Assembly: GCF_003544875.1 (NCBI RefSeq)
Contig: NZ_CP032093.1
Coordinates: 2,418,001 to 2,482,000, forward strand
DNA: 64,000 bases
From: Vibrio alfacsensis
GTDB taxonomy: Bacteria; Pseudomonadota; Gammaproteobacteria; Enterobacterales; Vibrionaceae
Direction of reading: 5' to 3'
Shown here in pieces: positions 29,501 to 39,687 of the stretch. Position 1 is the first letter of the stretch. Every line of letters starts with the position of its first letter. Both the position numbers and the translations under genes were made by a program. Under the pieces are notes generated by a model, which was given only the letters and a program-made list of their open reading frames with translations, did not search any database and had not been told where the DNA came from.

Positions 29501-31414
29501 TTATTTCTTGTCGTCTTTAACTTCTTCGAATTCCGCATCAACTACGTCATCGTCTTTCGACTGTGCACCAGCGTCAGCACCTTGTGCTTGTTGCGCTTGA
29601 GCTTGTTGTTGAGCGATTTCCATTAGCTTTTGAGCTGCCGTCATTAGCGCTTGAACTTTAGCGTCGATCGCTTCTTTGTCATCGCCTTTACGTGCAGTTT
29701 CTAGCTCAGAGATAGCTGCTTCAATCTTCTCTTTCTCGTCTGCAGGTAGTGCTTCACCCGCTTCTTCTACTTGCTTACGAGTACCGTGAATCATTTGGTC
29801 AGCTTGGTTACGTGCAGCCGCTAGCTCTTCGAACTTTTTGTCCGCTTCTTTGTTCGCTTCTGCTTCTTGAACCATTTTCTCGATGTCTTCGTCACTTAGA
29901 CCGCCAGAAGCTTGGATAGTGATCTTCTGCTCTTTACCAGTCTGCTTGTCTTTCGCTGAAACGTGTAGGATACCATCCGCATCTAGGTCGAAAGTCACTT
30001 CGATTTGTGGCATACCACGTGGTGCAGCTTGGATACCTTCTAGGTTGAATTGACCTAGAGATTTGTTGAAAGACGCTTGCTTACGCTCACCTTGAAGAAC
30101 GTGAATCGTTACCGCGCTCTGGTTGTCTTCTGCTGTAGAGAAAACTTGGTTCGCTTTCGTTGGGATAGTGGTGTTTTTCTCAACGAGCTTAGTCATTACG
30201 CCGCCCATTGTCTCGATACCTAGAGACAGTGGAGTAACGTCTAGTAGAAGTACGTCTTTCACTTCACCCGCAAGAACACCACCTTGAACTGCAGCACCCA
30301 TTGCTACTGCTTCATCTGGGTTTACGTCGCGGCGAGCTTCTTTACCAAAGAACTCAGCAACCTTCGCTTGAACCATAGGCATACGAGTCTGACCACCCAC
30401 TAGGATTACGTCAGTGATGTCGTTTACAGATAGGTCAGCGTCAGCTAGAGCAACTTTTAGTGGCTCAAGAGAGCGTTGTACTAGGTCTTCAACTAGAGAT
30501 TCTAGTTTCGCACGCGTCACTTTCACGTTCATGTGCTTAGGACCCGTCGCGTCTGCAGTCACGTAAGGTAGGTTTACGTCAGTTTGAGAAGTAGAAGAAA
30601 GCTCGATTTTCGCTTTTTCTGCTGCTTCTTTAACACGTTGCATTGCTAGTGGATCGTTCTTAAGGTTGATGCCTTGCTCTTTTTGGAACTCGTCTACTAG
30701 GTAGTTGATTAGACGTGTATCAAAGTCTTCACCACCAAGGTGAGTGTCACCGTTAGTTGCTAGAACTTCGAATGTTTTCTCGCCTTCAACTTCATCGATT
30801 TCGATGATAGAGATATCGAATGTACCACCACCAAGGTCGTATACCGCGATAGTGCGGTCGCCGCCTTTCTTGTCTAGACCGTATGCTAGAGCAGCCGCTG
30901 TTGGTTCGTTGATGATACGTTTAACTTCTAGACCTGCGATACGGCCAGCGTCTTTAGTAGCTTGACGTTGAGCATCGTTAAAGTAAGCAGGAACAGTGAT
31001 AACAGCGCCAGTTACTTCCTCACCTAGGAAGTCTTCAGCCGTTTTCTTCATTTTTTTCAGGATTTCAGCTGAAACTTGAGGAGCCGCCATTTTTTGGCCT
31101 TGCGCTTCTACCCAAGCGTCACCGTTGTCAGCCTTAACGATTTTGTAAGGCATGATTTCGATATCGCGCTGAACTTCTTCGTCTTCAAAACGACGACCAA
31201 TAAGACGCTTAATTGCAAATAGCGTGTTCGTTGGGTTAGTTACTGCTTGGCGTTTTGCAGGTTGACCTACTAGCGTTTCACCGTCGGTGTATGCAACAAC
31301 CGATGCAGTGGTGCGCTCACCCTCTGCGTTTTCAATTACACGTGGTTTGTCGCCGTCTAGTACAGCAACACATGAGTTAGTAGTACCTAAATCAATACCA
31401 ATGATTTTACCCAT
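29501..31414 (-). CDS. dnaK: Chaperone DnaK (Hsp70)
   Basis: ATP-dependent Hsp70 chaperone. The 637-residue protein begins [20 protein letters not shown] and carries [20 protein letters not shown] phosphate loops, the linker [19 protein letters not shown] (about 390) and a disordered Gln/Ala-rich tail ending in acidic residues. A sigma-32-type promoter lies about 120 bp upstream. dnaJ follows on the same strand. Standard in every respect. Confidence 0.98.
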   Translation of the reverse strand: MGKIIGIDLGTTNSCVAVLDGDKPRVIENAEGERTTASVVAYTDGETLVGQPAKRQAVTNPTNTLFAIKRLIGRRFEDEEVQRDIEIMPYKIVKADNGDAWVEAQGQKMAAPQVSAEILKKMKKTAEDFLGEEVTGAVITVPAYFNDAQRQATKDAGRIAGLEVKRIINEPTAAALAYGLDKKGGDRTIAVYDLGGGTFDISIIEIDEVEGEKTFEVLATNGDTHLGGEDFDTRLINYLVDEFQKEQGINLKNDPLAMQRVKEAAEKAKIELSSTSQTDVNLPYVTADATGPKHMNVKVTRAKLESLVEDLVQRSLEPLKVALADADLSVNDITDVILVGGQTRMPMVQAKVAEFFGKEARRDVNPDEAVAMGAAVQGGVLAGEVKDVLLLDVTPLSLGIETMGGVMTKLVEKNTTIPTKANQVFSTAEDNQSAVTIHVLQGERKQASFNKSLGQFNLEGIQAAPRGMPQIEVTFDLDADGILHVSAKDKQTGKEQKITIQASGGLSDEDIEKMVQEAEANKEADKKFEELAAARNQADQMIHGTRKQVEEAGEALPADEKEKIEAAISELETARKGDDKEAIDAKVQALMTAAQKLMEIAQQQAQAQQAQGADAGAQSKDDDVVDAEFEEVKDDKK

Positions 31415-31535
31415 CTGGCTATCTCCGAATAAATTCTATTTTCGTTTTGCTATATCCCCTATGTGGGGACGTAGAATTGGGATTCAACCCTTACTCACAA
31501 ACAAAAATAATGTTGTTTGCTTCTCTTATGCCCAA

Positions 31536-31564
31536 TAGATAAGGGCTGCAAATGGCTTTTCAAG
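31536..31564 (-). promoter_or_regulatory. Sigma-32 heat-shock promoter of dnaK
   Basis: Minus-strand CTTGAAA, then a spacer, then CCCTTATCTA resembles the RpoH consensus CTTGAAA-N(11-16)-CCCCATNT. The -10 is imperfect. Placement ahead of dnaK supports it. Confidence 0.65.
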
Positions 31565-31603
31565 GGAGAAAATAAAAAAAAATGCGATTTTTTCACTGAA
31601 ATG

Positions 31604-31630
31604 AAAAAGCGAGGCACTTGACCTCGCTTT
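31604..31630 (-). terminator. Terminator of the symporter gene
   Basis: Stem AAAGCGAGG / CCTCGCTTT followed by Ts on the minus strand, 20 bp after the symporter stop. Confidence 0.85.
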
Positions 31631-31650
31631 GAATGAGAATGAATTACAAA

Positions 31651-32925
31651 TTATGCACTTGCTGGCGCTGGTTCCGTGCGAATCTCTTCCTCTTTACCAA
31701 TCTCACCTTCCGATTTTGCAACGATGGTATTTACTGCGGTATCTCCCACTACGTTAGACGATGTACAGAACATATCGTTGATTCGATCAACCGCGGCGAT
31801 GATCGCTAAGCCCTCTGGTGGTAACCCCAATTGGTGAAGCAAAACACCCACCATCACAATACCACCACCAGGAACACCACCAGCACCAATCGATAGAAGA
31901 AGAATCGTCACACCAAGAGTAAGCACATCGGCGGTATTAATTGGCTGGCCAAACGCGTTAGCGACAAAGATGGTTGCCAATGCAATGTAAATAGAGACAC
32001 CTGACATATTCATGGTCGCGCCAAGAGGAACACCAAAACCCGCAACCGACTTTGAGACGTTCAGCTTGTCCGTCAATGTACGCATCGTGACCGGAATCGT
32101 CGCATTTGAGCTGGCCGTCGAGAGTGAAAACAGCACTTGCTCACGAGTTGCACGCAAGAACGTCTTTGGTGACATGCCCGTTGCTACACTAACCGCCATT
32201 GGATAGAAGAAGAAGATCCAAAACACCAGCATCGCGACCACAAGACCAACATAACCTGCGACGGACAACAGCGTATTCGCATCTAACGTCGCACCAAGTT
32301 GGATCATCAGCGCAAACACACCGTAAGGCGCTAAGCTCATCACAAGGCCTACCAGCTTCATCATGATTTCATTCGCCATCTTAAAAGTACGAATAGCCGG
32401 ACCTCCGCGAGAATCCAAAGCTTGAATAGCAAGGCCGGTCAAAATCGCCATGAAGATGATTTGCAGCATGTCACCATTTGCAAATGCCTGAATTGGATTA
32501 CTCGGGACAATATTCACCACCAATGAAAAGATATCTGGCGTTTCTGTTGTCGTCAGCTTCACCGTTTCTGAAATCGTTCCGGCTAAATGCGCATCTGCGC
32601 CAGGTTGAAATATAAGACCCACCGTCAGTGCTGCTGTGATTGCGATAATGGTATTAAAAATGTAGAGAGCAAAAGTTTTACCACCAAGGCGACCAAACGC
32701 TGTAATGTCTTTCAAATCAACAATACCGCACACGATAGACACATAAACCAAAGGCACAACGAGCAGTTTAATAAGAGAGACAAACATGCCTCCAGCCCCT
32801 TCTGCTGCGCCCAATAAGTAAGTGTCAAAAATGGCAATGCCACCAAGCAAGTACTGAATCGCAGTACCGATCAGCAAACCAGCAAATAAGCCGATAAATA
32901 TTTTTCCAGAAAGCGATTTATCCAT
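31651..32925 (-). CDS. Dicarboxylate/amino acid:cation symporter (DAACS family)
   Basis: Sodium- or proton-coupled uptake of acidic amino acids or C4-dicarboxylates in the inner membrane. The 424-residue protein has eight transmembrane segments and two re-entrant loops by family. Visible signatures are the serine-rich STASSNATIPVTMRTL, the unwound helix GATMNMSGVSIY and DRINDMFCTSSNVVGD. It is closer to glutamate/aspartate transporters than to SstT; the exact substrate is unknown. Monocistronic. Confidence 0.9.
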   Translation of the reverse strand: MDKSLSGKIFIGLFAGLLIGTAIQYLLGGIAIFDTYLLGAAEGAGGMFVSLIKLLVVPLVYVSIVCGIVDLKDITAFGRLGGKTFALYIFNTIIAITAALTVGLIFQPGADAHLAGTISETVKLTTTETPDIFSLVVNIVPSNPIQAFANGDMLQIIFMAILTGLAIQALDSRGGPAIRTFKMANEIMMKLVGLVMSLAPYGVFALMIQLGATLDANTLLSVAGYVGLVVAMLVFWIFFFYPMAVSVATGMSPKTFLRATREQVLFSLSTASSNATIPVTMRTLTDKLNVSKSVAGFGVPLGATMNMSGVSIYIALATIFVANAFGQPINTADVLTLGVTILLLSIGAGGVPGGGIVMVGVLLHQLGLPPEGLAIIAAVDRINDMFCTSSNVVGDTAVNTIVAKSEGEIGKEEEIRTEPAPASA

Positions 32926-33356
32926 CGTAAATCTCCCAAAATGTTGTGTTTACTATTTGCGTTTTTGTAGTTACATCGACTGCTTTTCACAGCAGAGGTC
33001 GCAAATAATACACACTAACGTTACAAAATAAAGGGAGTATTTACTTAATTGTTAATGAAGATCATCAAAAGTAAATCACCTAGAATACATTCATATTCAG
33101 AATTTAATTTTGAACCCGAGCCATAACAGTAACTTATAGAGAGAACACTCAATAGATAAGCAGATGAGAGGAAACATTTCCCCGGTTTGGAAAAATAATC
33201 ACCAATAAGAAATTTTTGAAGAGGATCAAATTTCGATATTTTGCCATATTCAGAGAGGTGAATATCGCTGTACGTTTTCAGATCATGTTTGAAATAAAAA
33301 ACGCCCGCGGATAAAAAGCGGGCATTTAAAGTTAATTATATCAGTGACTTACTGAA
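32926..33356. other. Intergenic region between symporter and grpE
   Basis: About 430 AT-rich bases with no credible gene. It holds the symporter promoter region and, at its right end, the grpE terminator. Confidence 0.5.
33296..33327 (-). terminator. Terminator of grpE
   Basis: Stem GCCCGC / GCGGGC with a T-run beyond on the minus strand, about 30 bp after the grpE stop. Confidence 0.8.
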
Positions 33357-33953
33357 TTATTTAGCAACCATAACCATTGCAGGGCGAATCACGCGGCCGT
33401 TTAGTTCGTAACCTTTTTGCATGACAAACATAACCGTGTTTGATTCGTGGTCTGGGCTTTCTTGAATAGACATCGCTTGGTGGTATTCAGGGTTGAACGC
33501 TTCACCTTCAGGGTTGATCTCTTTCAAGCCAAATTTCGCTACGACATCAACAAACGTCTTATGCGTTAGCTCAACACCTTCAAGAAGAGGTTTAACCGCT
33601 TCGCTCTCTGTGTCTGCTGCTTGGATAGCACGCTCTAGGTTATCAATCACAGGAAGAAGTTCTTCAGCGAATTTATTTAGAGCGAACTTACGTGCCTTAT
33701 CGATTTCTTGCTCGGTACGACGACGCATGTTTTCTACTTCCGCTTTCGCACGGAGAACCGCATCTTGCTGATCTTTTACTTTTGCTTCGCTCGATAGAAT
33801 CGCAGCTTCAAGTTGAGCAATCATTGCGTCTTTCTCATCGCCAATGTCTTCAAGTTCCGCTTGTGCATCTTGAGCTGCTGCTTCTACTTTCTCTGCTTCT
33901 TCGATGATTTGATCAAGCTCTTCTTCAGTAACTTTGTTTTGTTCGTTGCTCAT
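33357..33953 (-). CDS. grpE: Nucleotide exchange factor GrpE
   Basis: Releases ADP from DnaK. The 198-residue protein starts [13 protein letters not shown] after TGGAGATATC; a 14-codon upstream extension lacks such a site. A long acidic coiled-coil (about residues 10-120, including [20 protein letters not shown]) is followed by the C-terminal beta domain with [15 protein letters not shown] and [12 protein letters not shown] strong sigma-32 promoter precedes it. Divergent from nadK, as in many gammaproteobacteria. Confidence 0.97.
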   Translation of the reverse strand: MSNEQNKVTEEELDQIIEEAEKVEAAAQDAQAELEDIGDEKDAMIAQLEAAILSSEAKVKDQQDAVLRAKAEVENMRRRTEQEIDKARKFALNKFAEELLPVIDNLERAIQAADTESEAVKPLLEGVELTHKTFVDVVAKFGLKEINPEGEAFNPEYHQAMSIQESPDHESNTVMFVMQKGYELNGRVIRPAMVMVAK

Positions 33954-34047
33954 GATATCTCCAGAATTCAACTTAATGTCCTTAAAGCTGCGCACGTTTT
34001 ACGAGCTTTAACCACATAAAAATTCGCATATTTAGGTAACTTGCCAT

Positions 34048-34077
34048 TATTATGGGGATGAAGATTCCTGATTCAAG
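34048..34077 (-). promoter_or_regulatory. Sigma-32 heat-shock promoter of grpE
   Basis: Minus-strand CTTGAAT, spacer, then CCCCATAATA matches RpoH -35 and -10 elements closely. It lies about 95 bp upstream of grpE and inside the leader of the divergent nadK. Confidence 0.8.
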
Positions 34078-34098
34078 CCTCTTTAATGCGGAAATGCT

Positions 34099-34983
34099 AT
34101 GAAAAACCCATGTAACGTGATCGCAATTATCGGAAAACCCCGTGATCAGCAGGCTATTCAAACTCATAGAGAGCTTTATGAATGGCTGACCTCTGAAGGT
34201 TACCAAGTATTTATCGATGATCGCCTTGCCGCTATTTTAGACGATATCCCGCAAGGCCAATTTGCTAGCATGGTTGAACTAGGCAAAATTGCCGATCTCG
34301 CCATTGTTGTTGGGGGCGACGGCAACATGCTAGGTGCTGCTCGTATCTTATCACGTTTTGATGTCGCTGTTATTGGTGTAAACCGAGGCAACCTTGGGTT
34401 CTTAACCGACCTCAACCCCGACGATTTTAAAGCGGCCCTAAAAGCAGTATTAGACGGCGAATACATTGAAGAAGAACGTTTCTTATTAGAGGCTGAAATT
34501 CATCGCCACGGGCAAATCAAAAGCCACAATGCAGCATTAAATGAAGCAGTTTTGCACCCAGGCCAAGTCGCTCACATGATTGAGTTTGAGGTCTATATCG
34601 ACAACAGCTTCGCATTTTCACTGCGCGCAGATGGCCTGATCGTTTCAACACCTACGGGTTCAACGGCTTATTCATTATCTGGCGGCGGTCCAATCCTTTC
34701 GCCGAGCTTAAACGCCATTTCTCTTGTGCCAATGTTTCCGCATACGCTATCGAGCCGACCGCTCGTTGTGGATGGAAAGCGCCGTATTAAACTTGTGGTT
34801 TCTCCCGAGAATCGCGGCACACAAGAAGTCAGCTGTGATGGACAAGTCTCTTTGCCGGTCTCCCCTGGTGATGAAATCCACATCTACCAGAGCCCGAATG
34901 TGCTCAAACTGATCCATCCGAAAGACTACAGCTACTACCACGTACTCAGAAACAAGCTAGGTTGGTCGAGCAAACTGTTCTAG
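34099..34983 (+). CDS. nadK: NAD kinase
   Basis: Phosphorylates NAD to NADP in the cytosol. The 294-residue protein shows the [11 protein letters not shown] motif (about residue 73), the NEAVLH segment and [15 protein letters not shown] (about 187). The end [11 protein letters not shown] is typical. GGAAATGCT before the ATG supports the start. Divergent from grpE. Confidence 0.97.
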   Translation: MKNPCNVIAIIGKPRDQQAIQTHRELYEWLTSEGYQVFIDDRLAAILDDIPQGQFASMVELGKIADLAIVVGGDGNMLGAARILSRFDVAVIGVNRGNLGFLTDLNPDDFKAALKAVLDGEYIEEERFLLEAEIHRHGQIKSHNAALNEAVLHPGQVAHMIEFEVYIDNSFAFSLRADGLIVSTPTGSTAYSLSGGGPILSPSLNAISLVPMFPHTLSSRPLVVDGKRRIKLVVSPENRGTQEVSCDGQVSLPVSPGDEIHIYQSPNVLKLIHPKDYSYYHVLRNKLGWSSKLF

Positions 34984-35032
34984 AGCTCTAATGCTTTCAT
35001 ATCGCAACGCTTTCTCACATGCGTAGACATCG

Positions 35033-35117
35033 CAGTACTTAGACCCTATCGTGCTTAGATCCGGGTACTGCTTAGATCTGTGCACTACTTAGATCTGTGC
35101 ACTGCTTAGCCAGATTA
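35033..35117. repeat. Five tandem 17-bp imperfect repeats
   Basis: Five consecutive 17-base units (from 35033, 35050, 35067, 35084 and 35101) share the pattern aCTgCTTAGatctgtgc. The third and fourth differ at one base; the outer ones are more diverged. They lie in the 332-bp gap between nadK and recN, otherwise occupied by LexA boxes. Function unknown; could be a variable-number tandem repeat. Confidence 0.8.
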
Positions 35118-35249
35118 ACGCCGATGCCCTCACATCGGCTTGATTTCTCTCCCTGTTATCTCTTCTTTCCGCCCAATTTTGAAACCTAAAACCACCCAAG
35201 CTACTGGTTATATAGAGAAATTAATCACAAATTTCACCTGATTACTTTA

Positions 35250-35305
35250 CTGTATAAAGAAACAGTATATACTGTTTTCTTATACAGTATTGTTCAGTTA
35301 TACAG
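35250..35305. promoter_or_regulatory. Three LexA (SOS) boxes upstream of recN
   Basis: Two exact CTGT-N8-ACAG boxes at 35250-35265 and 35272-35287 and a weaker TTGT-N8-ACAG at 35290-35305, just before the recN start. Multiple boxes ahead of recN are also known in E. coli. Strong LexA repression and SOS induction are expected. Confidence 0.9.
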
Positions 35306-35315
35306 GTAAATAAAA

Positions 35316-36980
35316 ATGCTGGCGCATCTAAGTGTTAATAATTTTGCGATTGTTAAGTCTTTACAGCTCGAGCTTTCAAAGGGCATGACCACCATTACTG
35401 GTGAAACCGGTGCAGGTAAATCCATTGCGATTGATGCCTTAGGTCTTTGTTTAGGGGGACGTGCCGACGCGGGCATGGTACGCCAAGGTGAAGAGAAAAC
35501 CGAAGTCAGTGCCGCCTTTTTGCTGGACAACAACGTGCACGCCTCTCGCTGGCTAGAAGACAATGATCTTCTTGATGGCAGCGAATGCATTTTGCGACGT
35601 ATCATCACCAAAGAAGGCCGTTCAAGAGCCTTTATTAATGGCAGCCCAGTTCCTCTTTCTCAACTCAAATCTCTTGGGCAGCTTTTGATCAACATTCATG
35701 GTCAGCACGCGCATCATCAGTTAATGAAAAGTGACTACCAAATGGCGATGCTCGATCAATACGCAGGGCACCTAAATCTCCTTAAAAGCACTCGCAGTGC
35801 TTACCAGAATTGGCGTCAAGCGGACAACCATCTTAAGCAACTAAAAGAGAACAGCCAGCAGAACCAGGCACAAAAACAGTTGCTTGAATATCAAATCAAA
35901 GAACTGAATGAGTTATCGCTAGGTGAAGAAGAATTTGCAGAGCTCGAACAGGAGCACAAACGACTGTCCAACAGTGGTGAACTTGCCGCTACCTGCCAAC
36001 AAGCCATCGAACTTATTTACGAAGGTGAAGAAGTCAATGCGCTTGGTATTTTGCAATCGGCCAATCACTCCCTAAATCAACTTGCTGAGTTAGATGAAAA
36101 ACTGGCAGAGCTGCCAAACATGCTCGAAGAAGCCATGATCCAACTCGAAGAAACAAAAAACGAACTGCGTAGCTACCTAGATGGTATTGATGTTGATCCT
36201 GGCCGCATGGCTTATGTCGAAGAGCGTTTTTCTAAAGTGATGTCGATGGCACGCAAACACCATGTCATGCCAGATGAACTCTACCAGCACCATCAAGATC
36301 TGCTCGGACAAATTGAAGCGCTTGATTGTTCGGACGAAAAACTGGATGAGTTGGCTCAAGAAGTTGACCAAAAATATCACAGCTTCCTCAGCCAAGCTGA
36401 AAAGTTACATAAATCACGTAGTCGTTATGCCAAAGAGCTGAACAAGCTAATTACGCAAAGCATGCACGAACTGAGTATGGAAAAAGCGATCTTCAGCATA
36501 GAAGTGACCAACCAGAACACCCACCCATCACCACTGGGTATGGATAGCGTATGTTTCTTGGTTTCCACTAACCCTGGTCAGCCTCTTCAGCCAATTGCGA
36601 AAGTGGCATCGGGTGGTGAGCTATCGCGTATCTCGCTAGCAATCCAAGTGATCACCGCACAGAAAGTCGATACACCTAGCTTGATCTTCGATGAAGTAGA
36701 CGTAGGTATCAGTGGCCCAACAGCCGCCGTTGTTGGCAAAATGCTGCGTAAACTGGGCGAATCAACGCAAGTCATGTGTGTCACACACTTACCACAAGTC
36801 GCGGGTTGTGGTCATCAGCAAATGTTTGTTGCCAAGCACACCAAAGGTGGCCAAACCGAAACTCAAATGCGCACGCTAGATGAAGAGCAACGTGTGGCAG
36901 AACTGGCTCGCCTGCTGGGGGGAAGCCAAATCACAGACTCTACGCTAGCCAACGCCAAAGAGTTACTCATCGCCGCTTAG
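35316..36980 (+). CDS. recN: DNA repair protein RecN
   Basis: SMC-like ATPase acting in double-strand break repair. The 554-residue protein has an N-terminal Walker A ([13 protein letters not shown]), a long coiled-coil middle (about residues 150-370), the ABC signature [15 protein letters not shown] and Walker [14 protein letters not shown]. The start [13 protein letters not shown] is canonical. Three LexA boxes immediately upstream place it in the SOS regulon. Confidence 0.97.
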   Translation: MLAHLSVNNFAIVKSLQLELSKGMTTITGETGAGKSIAIDALGLCLGGRADAGMVRQGEEKTEVSAAFLLDNNVHASRWLEDNDLLDGSECILRRIITKEGRSRAFINGSPVPLSQLKSLGQLLINIHGQHAHHQLMKSDYQMAMLDQYAGHLNLLKSTRSAYQNWRQADNHLKQLKENSQQNQAQKQLLEYQIKELNELSLGEEEFAELEQEHKRLSNSGELAATCQQAIELIYEGEEVNALGILQSANHSLNQLAELDEKLAELPNMLEEAMIQLEETKNELRSYLDGIDVDPGRMAYVEERFSKVMSMARKHHVMPDELYQHHQDLLGQIEALDCSDEKLDELAQEVDQKYHSFLSQAEKLHKSRSRYAKELNKLITQSMHELSMEKAIFSIEVTNQNTHPSPLGMDSVCFLVSTNPGQPLQPIAKVASGGELSRISLAIQVITAQKVDTPSLIFDEVDVGISGPTAAVVGKMLRKLGESTQVMCVTHLPQVAGCGHQQMFVAKHTKGGQTETQMRTLDEEQRVAELARLLGGSQITDSTLANAKELLIAA

Positions 36981-37258
36981 AGACTTTAAGATTCATTGGT
37001 GAGCCACAGCAAGAAGCAATGGCTCACCAAGTATCACAAATCGGCTTGTAGCGAGACAACCATCAATCAAAAAGTACATTTCACCCCCCCTCACTACCTC
37101 GTCAAACCCTGCCAATTATCACGCAATATCAACCAATAAATGCAACTCAACTCAAAATTCGTTGTCAGATATCCTACTATACGACGCATAGCTTTTTACA
37201 TCTGCGTCGAGCTTGTTTATTATCAGCGCAGTATTTTAAAGGTTACTAAGAAATTATT

Positions 37259-37618
37259 ATGCAATTAAAGAAGTGGTTAGTTGCCGTACCATTAGCAATG
37301 ACATTGCTGACAGGATGTTCGGTATTAGAAAAACTGGTTTATCGCATTGATATCAACCAAGGCAACTACGTAGAGCAAAGTGCGGTAGATAAATTAAAGT
37401 TTGGGATGACTAAAGCACAGGTTCGCTTCGTTCTTGGCTCTCCTATGCTGATCGAAAATGGCTACCCAAATACTTGGTACTACATTTACCATCATACCCC
37501 GGGCCATGGTGACCCAATCCAAAGAGACCTTATCGTTCAGTTCAACGATCAAGGAACCTTAGCGGATATTACTGGTGATTACCCGAAAAGCGACGCGTTT
37601 TACGAGCAAATTCAGTAA
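37259..37618 (+). CDS. bamE: Outer membrane assembly factor BamE
   Basis: Lipoprotein subunit of the BAM complex that inserts outer-membrane proteins. The 119-residue precursor has a signal peptide ending in lipobox LLTGC (Cys20). The BamE fold signatures [20 protein letters not shown] and FVLGSPML follow. Formerly SmpA; neighbours recN, ratAB and smpB are the usual ones. Followed by a terminator. The 278 bp upstream to recN contain no evident gene. Confidence 0.95.
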   Translation: MQLKKWLVAVPLAMTLLTGCSVLEKLVYRIDINQGNYVEQSAVDKLKFGMTKAQVRFVLGSPMLIENGYPNTWYYIYHHTPGHGDPIQRDLIVQFNDQGTLADITGDYPKSDAFYEQIQ

Positions 37619-37628
37619 CTCATTTCAT

Positions 37629-37656
37629 AAAAAACCTCGCACATGCGAGGTTTTTT
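37629..37656. terminator. Bidirectional terminator between bamE and ratB
   Basis: Perfect stem AAAAAACCTCGCA / TGCGAGGTTTTTT, symmetrical, between convergent genes. Confidence 0.9.
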
Positions 37657-37679
37657 GTATCTCAAGATCCCATTTAGAA

Positions 37680-38033
37680 TCAGTCACTTTTACGTAACGT
37701 ATTTGGCTTTCCGCCTGTCACAGGATCGGCACTGCCCGCCGCTTTTGCTTGTTCAGCACGCTTACGACGAATCTCTTTTGGATCCGCCAGCAACGGACGA
37801 TAAATCTCAATGCGGTCTTTATCTCGAACCGTCGCATCCAAACGAACATTACGGCTATACACACCAATTTTGTTTTTGTTTAAATCAATTTCAGGGTACA
37901 ACTCTAGTACGCCCGATTGACGGATGATCTCTTCTGCCGTCGCTTGGTTGTTCACCACCAAGTTGAACACTCGTTGCTCATGAGGAAGCGCATACACCAC
38001 CTCCACATGAATCATATCCGATTCAATACTCAT
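37680..38033 (-). CDS. ratB: RnfH family protein (RatB/PasI)
   Basis: Ubiquitin-like RnfH/DUF167-type small protein paired with RatA; proposed but not proven antitoxin. The start [17 protein letters not shown] at 38033 overlaps the ratA stop by 11 bp, so translation is coupled. Beta-grasp core (about residues 7-90) with [24 protein letters not shown], then a basic tail. A second ATG at 38015 is possible. Confidence 0.88.
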   Translation of the reverse strand: MSIESDMIHVEVVYALPHEQRVFNLVVNNQATAEEIIRQSGVLELYPEIDLNKNKIGVYSRNVRLDATVRDKDRIEIYRPLLADPKEIRRKRAEQAKAAGSADPVTGGKPNTLRKSD

Positions 38034-38466
38034 AGCATTCGTACACCTGTTTTGCGCGCTTGGTAAACGCATTCACCATGTTACCGGTTAGCTCATTAAA
38101 AATCTTACCAAATGCCATTTCGATCATTTTGCTTGAGAACTCAAACTCCAGTTTCAGTTCCACTTTACATGCTTGCTCATCAAGCGCCGTAAACAGCCAA
38201 CCACCTCGTAAGGTTTTAAAAGGCCCGTCAACCAAGTTCATCATGATTGCCTGACCCGGAATAAGCTCATTAGAGGTTGTGAACGTTTTGCTGATACCTG
38301 CTTTTGCAACATCAACAGAAGCCACCATAGCACCGCTCGAAGACTCAAGGATTCGTGAACCTGAACAACCAGGAAGAAACTCAGGATACTTAGAAACATC
38401 ATTGACCAGATCGAACATCTGCTCTGCACTAAAAGACACCAAAGCAGAACGGCTAATTTGCTTCAT
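38023..38466 (-). CDS. ratA: RatA/PasT-like ribosome association protein (SRPBCC fold)
   Basis: START/SRPBCC-domain protein. E. coli RatA was reported to bind 50S subunits and block association; related Coq10 proteins bind ubiquinone, so the real role is debated. The 147-residue protein has [18 protein letters not shown] and [14 protein letters not shown] (about residues 7-41). It is the first gene of ratA-ratB and is divergent from smpB and ssrA, whose products rescue ribosomes. Confidence 0.93.
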   Translation of the reverse strand: MKQISRSALVSFSAEQMFDLVNDVSKYPEFLPGCSGSRILESSSGAMVASVDVAKAGISKTFTTSNELIPGQAIMMNLVDGPFKTLRGGWLFTALDEQACKVELKLEFEFSSKMIEMAFGKIFNELTGNMVNAFTKRAKQVYECYEY

Positions 38467-38584
38467 ACACTCTCCTCTCGATACGCATACGTGTTTAAGG
38501 CTTGCGCCAATTTTACTTTTATTCGACGATAGCGCAAATAAAAGGATTTCCTAACCAATTTCCAATCCGTATAATGAGGCCATT

Positions 38585-39070
38585 ATGGTAAAGAAAAAAT
38601 CAAAGCAAAAAGCGGGTAGTAACACTATCGCGCTTAATAAAAAAGCTCGCCACGAATACTTCATTGACGATGAAATTGAAGCTGGCTTGGAGCTACAAGG
38701 TTGGGAAGTAAAAGCCCTTCGCCAAGGAAAAGCCAATATCGCAGAAAGCTACGTCTTTATGCGTGACGGAGAGGCTTTTGTCAGTGGAATGACTATTACT
38801 CCTCTTAATCAAGCATCGACTCACGTTGTTGCGAACCCGACGCGCGTGCGTAAGCTACTTATGAGCCGTCGAGAACTCGACAACCTGCTTGGTCGCATCA
38901 ACCGTGAAGGTATGACGCTAGCGGCGTTATCACTTTACTGGTCTCGCTCTTGGGTGAAGATCAAAATCGGTGTGGCTAAAGGTAAAAAACTGCACGATAA
39001 GCGTACTGATCTTAAAGAAAAAGATTGGGCTCGTGAAAAAGCGCGTGTGATGAAGAGCTCACTGCGTTAA
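38585..39070 (+). CDS. smpB: SsrA-binding protein SmpB
   Basis: Binds tmRNA and delivers it to stalled ribosomes. The 161-residue beta-barrel protein has [20 protein letters not shown] and [19 protein letters not shown] (about residues 14-60) and the C-terminal basic tail [17 protein letters not shown] that enters the mRNA channel. It lies 68 bp upstream of ssrA, its RNA partner. Confidence 0.97.
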   Translation: MVKKKSKQKAGSNTIALNKKARHEYFIDDEIEAGLELQGWEVKALRQGKANIAESYVFMRDGEAFVSGMTITPLNQASTHVVANPTRVRKLLMSRRELDNLLGRINREGMTLAALSLYWSRSWVKIKIGVAKGKKLHDKRTDLKEKDWAREKARVMKSSLR

Positions 39071-39095
39071 ACTTGACCACTTAGACGCATAGTAC

Positions 39096-39123
39096 TGGAC
39101 AGCTTACACTTTTCTGTTACTAT
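39096..39123 (+). promoter_or_regulatory. Candidate ssrA promoter
   Basis: TGGACA (-35) and TACTAT (-10) with a 16-base spacer, ending 15 bases before the mature tmRNA 5' end. Confidence 0.5.
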
Positions 39124-39138
39124 GCGGTTATTACCTCT

Positions 39139-39506
39139 GGGGCTGATTTAGGATTCGACGGGAATTCAGAAGTCTGAGGTGCATGCCGAGGTGCGGTAGG
39201 CCTCGTTAACAAACCGCAAAAAAATAGTCGCAAACGACGAAAACTACGCACTAGCAGCTTAATAACCTGCTCAGAGCTCTCTCGCCCTAGCTTCCGCACG
39301 TAAGACGGGGACCAACGAGGGATCAAACCCAAACGCGCTAGTCCGGATTCTCCCGCCTGAGAGATGAACGACGAATTATAATTCAGGATAGTCATCAACT
39401 AGCGTGTCGGTTCGCAGGTTGGTGGTGAATTTAAAGATCGACTAAGCATGTAGTACCAATGATGAAAGGTTTTCGGACGCGGGTTCAACTCCCGCCAGCT
39501 CCACCA
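39139..39506 (+). ncRNA. ssrA: Transfer-messenger RNA (tmRNA)
   Basis: 368 nt including the CCA end. The 5' end GGGGCTGATTTAGG pairs with the 3' acceptor side ending CAGCTCCACCA, and GGTTCAACTCC is the T-loop. The internal reading frame starts at 39230 and encodes ANDENYALAA followed by two TAA codons (39260-39265). Together with SmpB it rescues stalled ribosomes. Its 3' end is the attachment site of the adjoining mobile element. Confidence 0.98.
39480..39506 (+). other. Probable attachment site (attL) at ssrA 3' end
   Basis: The last bases of ssrA (CGGGTTCAACTCCCGCC followed by AGCTCCACCA) directly precede a P4-type integrase gene 182 bp away. The 3' end of ssrA is a classical target of such integrases. 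No second copy of this segment is visible to the window end, so attR lies beyond 64000. Confidence 0.65.
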
Positions 39507-39687
39507 AATACGCGTATCGGGACATCTCAGGATGTCCCGTTTTCTTTTCTAAAGCCTTGTAATACCTAGCATTGAGCGTCTCACACTATCTCATCGTGAT
39601 TCACTTAATCTCTCTTCTTTAGTAACATCCTTTGCAACACCACAGAATTTAGTCACATTCTGTTGTTACATTGCAAAGGACAATAAA

